Assembly (NCBI GenBank): GCA_963854835.1
Contig: OY978526.1
Location: 88,526,846-88,590,845 of the forward strand
Direction of reading: 5' to 3'
DNA: 64,000 nt
From: Megamerina dolium
Taxonomy: Eukaryota; Arthropoda; Insecta; Diptera; Megamerinidae
The notes beneath the pieces are model-generated. The model was not told the origin of the DNA. It did not search any database and saw only the letters and a program-made list of their open reading frames with translations. Both the position numbers and the translations under genes were made by a program. Below are positions 55,201 to 64,000 of this stretch, one piece after another (position 1 is the first letter of the stretch; each line of letters starts with the position of its first letter).

Positions 55201-56544
55201 TATGTACACACACATATGTATGTACAAGTGTACTTGGCTATGCTATGATTGTGCACATATACCTAGTTGGAAATGATGGAATGTTTGACGAGTAAGGTCC
55301 ACTACGGGTGGAAGGTTGCTTTTTGGGCGTTTTTAACTGCTTAACTCTAACTTTAACTCTACCTCGACCTGGATACATTACATCGAGAACGAATATACGA
55401 TTTGAATTCATTGAACTAAGATTTCAAGGTTGTCATAGATGGGTTTTTATTTTTCTCATTTTATGTCTTCTAATCCTAAAACAATATAATCAGCTATATA
55501 GTTGATAGCTATCGATACACTTTGTTTACTTCCAATAACTACTAAAACAATAATGAAAAATTATTTTTTTTCTAATTCGACTAGTCATTATTGACAGATG
55601 ACTTCAAACGATTATTAAAATATACAGATTTAAAATTAGTGGAGTAAACTGATTTTAAAACCAATCACTAATTTGATTTCTGAAAAATCATTATAAAATT
55701 TATGTTATGATATTTGTCTACGTCAGAGTAAGACGCGTGCCCTGTTGGCTTTGATTAATTTGAGTTGGTTGGCAACCCTCTTACTTATATAAAATTTTCT
55801 CTTATGGCCGCCCGTTTTGAATATTTTTTCACACTCAAGTGACATCTTATAGAAAATTCAGTGCGCGAGAAAATTTGAATCTCTCTCTATATATATAAAA
55901 CGAAAACATCAAATAAATATTGTAGATTAAAAAATTGTAAAAATCGCGTGTGTTATTATTTAAATAAAAAACCATAGCATTAGCAGCATTGCACAAACAA
56001 ACATCCTCACACTCACACACACCACGATCACCTGGAAGAAGCAACCATCGTTGGAATGGCACCCCATCCCTTACACAATCAATATTAAATTAACTGTTGA
56101 ATTTTCAATGCACTTGTATGTATGTAAATATACATATTTATTGATCACATAGACCCTTACATTTTCTACCGGGTAGTAGTGTTTGGATGTACAGTATTTA
56201 CATGGGGATAAATAAGTGTGCAGTTTTAATATACAATATGTTGAGAGCTTGATTTGTAGTATGATTTTATATGTCTACACTCATACAAACAAGATGGTAT
56301 AATAGGAGTAACAAGAATTAGCGAAACGAAAATATAAGATTCAAACCCACGTGCATGTACATAAATAAAAACACATAGGGTTGTCGGAAAAGTCATGACT
56401 TATTTAGCAATACGTATTTTTACGCTTCTAACGCCTTCGAATACGTTCATGTGCTGACATGAACATTTGACTTTAAAATTGACTTGGCTTTTATCGTGTC
56501 GATCAATTTTTGTAATAAAACTACATTTTCGATATGTTTTTTTA
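52281..56544. other. Upstream flank of Ino80, no gene seen
   Basis: AT-rich. A TATCGATA palindrome (DRE core-promoter type) at 55510-55517 and a cagacgggcagacgggcgga repeat near 54055 are the only notable short motifs. Confidence 0.5.
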
Positions 56545-56690
56545 GAGGGGGAGGTCAGCACAGAGCATTTCCTCAGTGTTTGCCCTGCCTTCGCTCGAGC
56601 AAGATTTCGTATATTTGGCTTTGATGTAATGAGAATGGATAAATTCCATTCTATAGCCCCGCGGGAGATATTCAGATCTGCTAAAGAGTG
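56545..56690 (+). mobile_element. R1/Jockey-type LINE C-terminal fragment
   Basis: The plus strand reads EVSTEHFLSVCPAFARARFR, IFGFDVM and IAPREIFRSAKEW, matching the (H..C)-type C-terminus of RNase H-bearing LINEs. Both flanks are unrecognised. Confidence 0.6.
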
Positions 56691-58779
56691 GAAAATTCTT
56701 TCGGGAAGAAAATTAAAACCCCTGTATCAACCCCTTCCACTTTCCTTAGACTTTCTTCCTTCCCATCTTACTATCTTCTATTTCCCTGAGCTTTAAATGC
56801 AATGTGTTTCATAGCCTGAGTGTTTTAGTGCGTGCCACTTGCCTCACACTCACATCACACACATCACACACACTCTATTATATCCGCATCGGAAAGAACC
56901 CTAGGCAAACCCTAGAAAAACCTAAGAACCCTTCGCAAAAAATTTCGAAAAATTTATTTAGAATTATTGACAGATACCAGGGGCGGTTTGCCAAATTTCG
57001 TACCGTCTATTTTCATATAAATGATGCTCCTCAGATAAAGGATTCCATCTCAGGAAGTTGGTATTCATCAGCAAGCTTGATATTTGGGTTCGTCATTGGG
57101 TCAAAGAAGCCCTTATCATCAAACAAAAATTCAATTATCATTAAAACGCATTGTGACCAGTGATGAACAATGAATTGTTTAAAAAAATTTCCAACGTTAA
57201 TAATCATGGTACATTGGCAAAAAGGCTGCTAAAATTTCATTTAAAGGCGATCTTCACCAAATTAAGGTAGTATTATAAGGGTGTCATATTTTTCGAGCTT
57301 CTACCGCCGAACAGGGCGATTAATTCGAAAGTATGTATGTTTTCGTAGATTTGATGATTTGAATTGTAGAGAAATGGCCAGGTCACGTCAATACCAATAA
57401 TGTAATGTTTCATTACGACAATGTCAGATTTCGTTCGTTGCAAATCGACTTGTTCTATATATTGTAACGAGTATCGATGGTTGGTTACTCATCACTAATT
57501 GTGAATGACACGAATATTGACAGCATTGAACCGAATGTCAATAAAAAGAAATAGGCGATAACCAGAACAAGCCAACGAAATAGAAAGAGAAGAATCCCGA
57601 CTACCATAAAGGAAGATTCTGGAGTGTTGCCACAGAGTATGAATAGGGCATAGTTATTGACAAATGAAATCAATTGAGTTCCGAAAGTGATCGCGCAAAC
57701 ATTGATACAGGATCAGAGGCAAAAGTTGCAAGTACATTAAAGTGTTATTGTAAATAGTTGATTGTAAATCGAGTTGATTAAATAAATTGTTGCTGTATAT
57801 AGTTGTACAAAAATAAATGCTGCAATTATTATTGACAGAATTTTCCAGTGATGGAACAGGGTTGATTCAAATAGAATTAAACTTTCACAAAATAAAAACG
57901 TAACAATATTAAAAAATGTGTTTTGAGAATCACTCTAAATATGCGTCATGACTATTTCGACTATCTAATAATACAAAATATAAAATAGAAATAAACAAAC
58001 TTTTTGTGAAAATTGTGGCTTTAGAGAGAACATAAATTCTACACCACTACTAGCATTATCATCAACGCCACCACCTATAACAACAATAACAACAACAACA
58101 ATAAACAATTCATAAACTTCTATGCATGTACATATTTTCATATTTCTACTTTTTCTCCTCGAAATTCTTCCTGCCTTTAATCACAAGTTCCACTTGCCGC
58201 CATCACTATAGCATCATCATTACAAGTGCTTGTGAAATTGTGCTATACTTACTATGGAAAGTCCTGCTGCGTATAAACCACAAAAATTCATTTAGTGCTA
58301 AAATATCATCATAAAATATTGTATGAATGAAGTCAACAAGCACAAACACGCTTATGAAGAGTCGTTCTACACACACATATTATGAAAACAGTAACTTTGA
58401 CTTTGGTATTAATTCAATTTCACGCTAGTGACTGCAGATGCTGTACAGTATTTCCACAAAAAAAAAATTATTTTTTTATTATAGGCGGCATGAGTTAATG
58501 CTGATATAAATAAGCCATTTAAAAGACGCCCTATTTTGCCATAAGCATTCTCATTATTCCATCGAAACTCAAATGTGTGCAAAGCATTCCTACAACTTAA
58601 ACCTTTCTTGGGTCTGATCTCGACGGCATATTACTGTCCTTAATGGACTGGACTCCTATTATGGTACTTCAATCAATTAATCAAAAGAGAGTATGACGTT
58701 GGAGCAAGGACAAAATCCTTGTTCATCAAGTGGACTACGCGAAACCAGACTGAAGTCTTTTAGAGGATATTAGCCCTAC
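56691..58779. other. Flank region, no certain gene
   Basis: Minus frame at about 57720-57485 encodes a strongly hydrophobic stretch (MVVGILLFLFRWLVLVIAYF) with two or three possible membrane segments. It is too short and isolated to name. A possible mariner scrap (MFHYDNVR) lies near 57410. Confidence 0.3.
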
Positions 58780-59523
58780 GGTTAATACCTCCTAGGGCCA
58801 ACCACAAGTGTTACGGGCACTGCGACCATACGAGGTCTTTTGTACCCAAGCCCGTATACGACACTAGAATCTCTTCTACTTTTTAATAAAAGATAGAATT
58901 GATCTTGTCGAACTTTTGATGATTGAAGCTGGTGTTGGAAACTCAGCTGAAAGTGTTTGACGCGAGACCAAGACTGCACTCCGTGACAGAGGATAATCCC
59001 ATTTTGTGGAGGTGGTACTTTAACCAGTTATGTCCTGTTATGCTAAGACTAATTCTGTCAAAATCTGTATCAGAGCTGTTGAGGGTTTTCGCTTGGCGGA
59101 GACCTGTTGAATTTGTCCATTGTATTTGGTATTTGTAATGTGGTAATGTTTTTCTATCATAGCTTTGGCCGATGCCCGGCTTATACCGCAGAAAGGCTCT
59201 GGGCCTGTCAAAGGAGAAGACGAGCCAGCTCTCGGTAGTTCGTCCGCCACTTCATTGCCTTAAATTCCGTTGTGCCCCGGCACACAACATAATGTGACCT
59301 TATTTTGCATAGAAAATTTTTGTAGGATAAGGAAGCATTCGGTAACTAGTTTGGAAGTAAACTCCCATGAAGAGAGAGATTTGATGGCAGCTTGGCTGTC
59401 TGAGTAGTCAGGAAGTATAAGTGACTCTTGGTAGAGCCAGATTGCCAAAGGAAGCCAACTTAAAACCGAAGGGCGGCAGGTATTCTGAGTTCGCATATTA
59501 AAACCGTGCAGCCCCATCGCCAT
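58780..59523 (-). mobile_element. R1/Jockey-type LINE: RNase H and C-terminus, decayed
   Basis: The minus strand reads LPDYSDSQAAIKSLSSWEFT, CCVPGHNGI, GNEVADELPRAGSSSPLTGP and EPFCGISRA (RNase H), then after frame breaks TGHNWLKYHLHKMGLSS. The 3' limit is approximate. Confidence 0.82.
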
Positions 59524-60149
59524 GCATCTATCGGCATATGCTGTTTCACATTAGATTTTGGGCATTTTTTAGACAGTTTGCATATCTCTGCTCATCTCAT
59601 TATGGTATTTGCTAATCCAACTTTTTTGTGAGTGCCTTTATCTTTTAGCTGTGTCGAAACTCCAGCCTGAAAACAAGTTGATCGACTTAGATTTGTGCAT
59701 ACCTTTAACTCGAACGTGCTCTTTGTGTATGTACTGTAAATATATACTATTTTCGACTACGTCTACTATTCCTAAGTGGTTATAGTTTAGGCTTTTAATT
59801 GTGGTAATAAAAATGAAAATATAAAGGTCCTTTCATCCTACATCGCACAACGTATGTATTTGAATTTTAGTGCTCTGTTTTTCATGGCCACAAATTGATG
59901 CAATTATTTTATTATCATGATATTCCGTGAATGGCATACCACACACGAGTGGTTATTCATAGCAATTATAATGATGGTCTTGCCCAAATGTTCTGTTGCA
60001 TCTTAAAGAATTGTTTAAAAGGTTTTTTTTCCAATGTAAATGTTTGAAAAGAAAACATTTTTTAAGGAAATTATTAAGGAAGCTGGCATTATAAAAAGGA
60101 AATAATCATTTTGGTCGTTGATTAAGTACATCATACCATCATAAAAGTG
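59524..60149. other. Spacer between two divergent LINE fragments
   Basis: AT-rich, nothing recognised. Confidence 0.55.
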
Positions 60150-61325
60150 GTAAATAATATAGGTGCTAATATAGGTACTAATACTAATCCGCCGGGTGCT
60201 ATGCGAACATGTCCAATGGCATCAATGGAGATACTCTTGGATCTTACACCTATTCATATTTACATTCAGTCCCAAGAGAGAAGGTTGATTTTGAGGGTAG
60301 CTGGGAATAACATCTCAACCGAAAGATGATAGAACTTCTCGTTGAGCAACTTCCTGATGCCAAGAGACTCGATACTCCCAACGTTCAACTTCAAGAAACA
60401 TTTTAAAACTGAGCTTAGTAATAAAAAAAATTGGAAAGGTATATCACAAAGGTACAAGGTAAATCAGTATATGACGACGTGGTACACCAACGGCTCTCTC
60501 ACCGACGATAGAGCCAGGGCGTCTGTATTCGGACCAGCAGAGAGATACTCTGCACCATTAGGTAAGAATACCTCTATCTTTCAAGCGGAAGTGTACACGA
60601 TAGATAGATTTACCGAAACCGCAGAATAGCAATATTGGCTGACAGCCAGGCAGCTATCAAACCATTCAAATCTCACCACGTTACAACAAACTGGTGACAG
60701 AGTGCATTGAAAAGCTGAACATCCTAAGCCAATTCAATCAGGTGTAAATGCTATGGGTTCCGGGGCATGTAGGGATCAATGGAAATGAAATGGCAGATAA
60801 ACTTGCCAAGAAAAGAGCATCAACTCCATTTGTAGGGCCCGAACCATTATGTGGATTAGGATCGGGAAACATCTCCCATATTATCTGGATAGAAGAGGAT
60901 AGACCGAGAAGATTATACTGGGTAAACATACCGGGGTTATCACACTCCAAACTAGCGCTAGGGATATACAACCTAAAATGCTACGAGGACTGTATGAATC
61001 TAACGAAGAACAACATGAGAATCATTATGGGATTATTTACAGGGCATTGTAGGATGAATTATCACCTAACAAAACTAGGAATTTTCTCTGATGCTTTTTG
61101 CAGGTTCTGCAGGGAAAAGGACTAGACCCCACAACATATGATAGAAATTTGTTTCGTGCTGATGCACAAGAGAAGTAAATACCTGGGAGATTTCATCATA
61201 CCCGAGAACGTACTTAGACTCTGTGAAGTAGGACCAATACTACAATTCATCGAGGGAATTGGGCTAAGAGACATACTTTAAGTCCACGGGGGGACACAAT
61301 GCCCGGCTGAAGCATAAATAAAAAA
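60150..61325 (+). mobile_element. R1-type LINE: RT end, RNase H, C-terminus and 3'UTR
   Basis: The plus strand reads GAMRTCPMASMEILLDLTPI, HIYIQSQERRL, TTWYTNGSLTDDRARASVFG, FQAEVYTI, MLWVPGHVGINGNEMADKLA, VGPEPLCGL and GLFTGHCRMNYHLTKLGIFS, then DAFCRFC and FIEGIGLRDIL-stop. The 3'UTR runs into ggctgaagcataaataaaa. The 5' part is missing and at least two frame breaks occur. Confidence 0.87.
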
Positions 61326-61330
61326 ATAAA

Positions 61331-61677
61331 TATGTGGCACTTAAAGCCCCAAAGGGCTCATTGGCCGAGCTTCTCTTCCATTACTGTTGTGCGTCTTAAA
61401 TTTGGACAGTATTAGAATGGACCTACTTATTTTAGCCGGTTCCGAACGGCAGAACACTTGTGACATCACTTTTTTTTAGCTTTGTCACAGAGTTCTTTTT
61501 AGAAGCTTTTTCATGGCAAGTTGTTACTGTCGGAAGAATTGCCAATTGCTTGCCGACAGGTGGGTACCGTTCGAAAGAAAAATCTTTTCGATATTAAATT
61601 TGTTATGCATCAGCCGGGTATTGAACCACGACCCACAGATCAGAAGGCGAACACACTAACCACTGAGCTACGGCACC
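61331..61677 (-). mobile_element. tRNA-derived SINE, copy 8 (tail type I), full length
   Basis: The type I tail (tgtggcacttaaagccccaaa) directly abuts the LINE 3' end. The head at right has minus-strand A box gccgtagctcagtggttagt and B-box-like gtggttcaataccc. Confidence 0.88.
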
Positions 61678-61682
61678 CCATA

Positions 61683-61834
61683 ACGGCTGAAGCATAACAA
61701 CTTTAATATCGAAAAGATTTTTCTTTCGAACAGTACCCACCTGTCGGCAAGCAATTGACAATTCTTTCGGCAGTAACAATTTGCCATGGAAAAACTTCTA
61801 AAATAACTCTGTGACAAAGCTCAGAAAAAGTGAT
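61683..61834 (+). mobile_element. tRNA-derived SINE, copy 9, inverted fragment
   Basis: Reads cggctgaagcataacaactt then caatttgccatgg and ctctgtgacaaagctcagaa, in the orientation opposite to copy 8. It lacks both the A/B-box head and a tail. Confidence 0.85.
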
Positions 61835-62873
61835 TCGTTCAATCCGTACTTTTATATGACACAAGCTGGGGTGTTACAATTTCTTATTTTCTCATGATCT
61901 TAAGTAAATGTTTCTAAGCCACCATTCCCAAAATAAACTCCCATTCTTGAAAAAATTCACACATTTTAAGTGTTTTTAGTGTACTAGGATTTGAAGAGGT
62001 CATGTCGACTACCCCGGTAAATATACATAGAACGTAGAAACGTAACGGTCTATAAATTCACTTCTACCGTATCCATATAGACAACAAATGCTTAGATAAT
62101 CTGAAGTGGAATGACACCAATTCAAATGTCCGGCGCTTTTAGTTTTTAGCTTATACAAATTTTGACTGTATTCTATTATTATTTATTCAAAAGTCTGTTT
62201 AAATTTCTATACATTAAGATATATAAATTTTAATTAGAATATTCATTAATGTAGCATCTTAAAGTAAAAACTTTTTATTATACTTATACATAGCAGTTAT
62301 ATTTTTGTGTCAAATTTAAAGCAACCCCGTAAATTCACTTTGACCTTATTTATAAATCAAGGTAATATGCAAAACTTGTAAAGTGCTATCATTATTATTA
62401 TTATAATTACACAAACATATGCATGTATGATGTGTAAGAATATGTACATATATGTGGTTAATATAATACTCAAGCCATTTACATATATAGTAAATAACAA
62501 CCTTAACCCTATTCCACCATTATTATGTATATGGCTCGATTTCTAGTTCACACGTTTACTCGCATCAAAACAATTTTTAACATTCATAAGCTATTTAATA
62601 GCATTTCACACCGTTTACCAGCAATTTCCTACCTTATAAATAATAATGTTAACGTTTATATTTGATTACCATTTGCCCATTTCACTGACTATTTCAATTC
62701 AAGGATTCAGCATAATATTTTGTGATCATTTAGATTGTTCGATATGTTTTGCGACATGGTTACCTTGGTATTATTAGATGAAATCTGATGTTTCCATTGT
62801 AGTAAAAGTTCATATATTGTGAAAAATTAAACTAGGTCTAATGTTTGATAACAATGAAATCTCATTAAAATTA
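61835..62873. other. Flank region, no gene seen
   Basis: AT-rich sequence between the SINE pair and the last mariner. Confidence 0.55.
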
Positions 62874-63990
62874 CGTGGGCGGTACCAGAACTACCCGACC
62901 TGACATATAGTTGGCGGCAGTAGTTTGAAAAAAAATTACTTTGGTGAAAAGTGGCAACCTTATAAAACATATGTTTTAAATTTCAAAGCGTCACGTTGTT
63001 TAGTATTTTTTTTGGAGCCACCGAAAGTTAACGACCTCAGTGAATTTGTAAACATGGAAAACATTGCTCACCGTTATGTAATTCAATACTTTCATTTGAA
63101 AGGTCTCAGTCCAACGAATATTAAAGCCAAACTAGATTCTACTCGGGGGGAGTCTACTCTTTCGTTTACGACCATAAAATATTGGATGGCAGAGTTTAAA
63201 CGAGATCGTACGAGCTGCCAAGACGAACACCGCAGTGGTCGACCAATTGAGGTGGTCACTCCAGAAAAAATAAAATTCACAAAATGGTGAAATTAGGGGC
63301 ATTTCATCGTATATTGTCCAAAAATTTGGTGATGAACAAAAACAACGTCATGAAGATGTTTCTATAGAGTGTTTGGCGATGTTTCACAGTAATAAAGCCG
63401 AGTTTTTGCATCGATTCGTAACCATGAATGAGGTATGGGTCCACCACTTCACACCTGAGACAAAGGAGCAGTCAAAACACTGGACTTAAAGGGGAGACTC
63501 GTGTCCAAAGAAGCCGAGGACAGTACCATCTGGAGGCAAGGCTATGGCGTCTGTTTTTTCGTATGCATATGAGATAATTTTTAAGTGATGAAATTAAAAA
63601 AAAAAGCCGCATTTGGTAAAAAATAAAGTGTTGTTTCATCAAGACAATGCACCAGCAGATCACACATCCGCTATTGTGGTAGCCAAAACCAATGATCTAA
63701 AGCTCGAATTGTTTCAGCACGCAAATTATTCGCCAGATTTAGCTCTTTCGCATTATTTTCTATTTCCAAATTGGAAAAAATGGCTTGGTGGTAGAAGATT
63801 TGCAAACAATTGAAGAGGTGGAGTCTGCGGTAGATGGCTATTTTAATGAGCTATACAGTTCATACTATAAACAGGGTATCGCTGGGAAAGGTGTATAAAG
63901 CTAAAAGGAGATTATGTTGAGAAATAAAGAAAAATTTTCCCAAATTTGTTGTTTTCTTTGTTAGGTCGGGTAGTTCTGGGACCGCCCTCC
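62874..63990 (+). mobile_element. DD34D mariner (first family), copy 3, complete ends, decayed
   Basis: The ends cgtgggcggtaccagaacta (62874) and the complement of ggagggcggtcccagaacta (63990) are flanked by TA. It reads [20 protein letters not shown] to SGRPIEV, then a deletion, [20 protein letters not shown] (first Asp is Asn), VLFHQDNAPADHTSAIV (second Asp) and YSPDLALSHYFLFPNW (third Asp is His). Inactive. Confidence 0.9.
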
Positions 63991-64000
63991 TAATGCCATT

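Noticed and set aside
55780..56070. Possible promoter and 5' exon of a plus-strand gene (TATATAAAA near 55787, CA-rich leader, short ATG frame at 56056)
   Set aside because: The frame ends after nine codons, the spacing of motifs is wrong, and no donor or downstream coding exon could be found.
1..64000. CRISPR arrays, prokaryotic operons or a bacterial system
   Set aside because: The window is clearly eukaryotic: introns, poly(A) signals, mariner elements. The only regular array is the 67-bp minisatellite.

Overview
The window looks like genomic DNA from a dipteran insect, most likely a tephritid fruit fly. It is AT-rich, its genes have short GT-AG introns, and it is dense in Tc1/mariner transposons. 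Two of these are of the DD41D 'rosa' type, a type first described (from memory) in Ceratitis rosa. The tephritid placement is inference.

The backbone is one very large minus-strand gene, Ino80, the catalytic subunit of the INO80 chromatin remodeller. I can join 14 coding exons with consistent reading phase from the ATG at 52032 to a TGA at 101-103 (about 1588 residues), plus a likely 5'UTR exon near 52126-52280. The exons for the N-terminus, DBINO region, first ATPase lobe and start of the second lobe cluster at 46444-52032. The rest are scattered at 24067-23909, 20985-20883, 19332-19235, 11997-11667 and 303-101. The introns between them are swollen with mobile elements.

The 22.4-kb intron between exons 9 and 10 (24068-46443) holds two intact nested genes. 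One is a plus-strand, seven-exon S28 serine carboxypeptidase (32292-34305, 528 residues, signal peptide, complete Ser-Asp-His triad). The other is a single-exon, minus-strand YebC/TACO1-family gene (42837-43727, 296 residues). The three genes show no shared pathway: Ino80 is nuclear, the peptidase is secretory or lysosomal, and TACO1 is expected in mitochondria.

Almost all other recognisable content is mobile DNA. There are three maT (DD37D) copies and a distant DD37D remnant, two DD41D copies (one split by a 528-bp MITE with 37-bp inverted repeats), and at least six groups of decayed DD34D mariners. There are also LINE fragments of two types (R1/Jockey-like with RNase H, and an RTE-like one), a minisatellite, and nine copies of a tRNA-derived SINE. 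The SINE comes with two alternative 3' tails, and one tail matches the 3'UTR of LINE debris in the same window. The region right of 52.6 kb is the 5' flank of Ino80 and contains only decayed elements; no host gene was recognised there.
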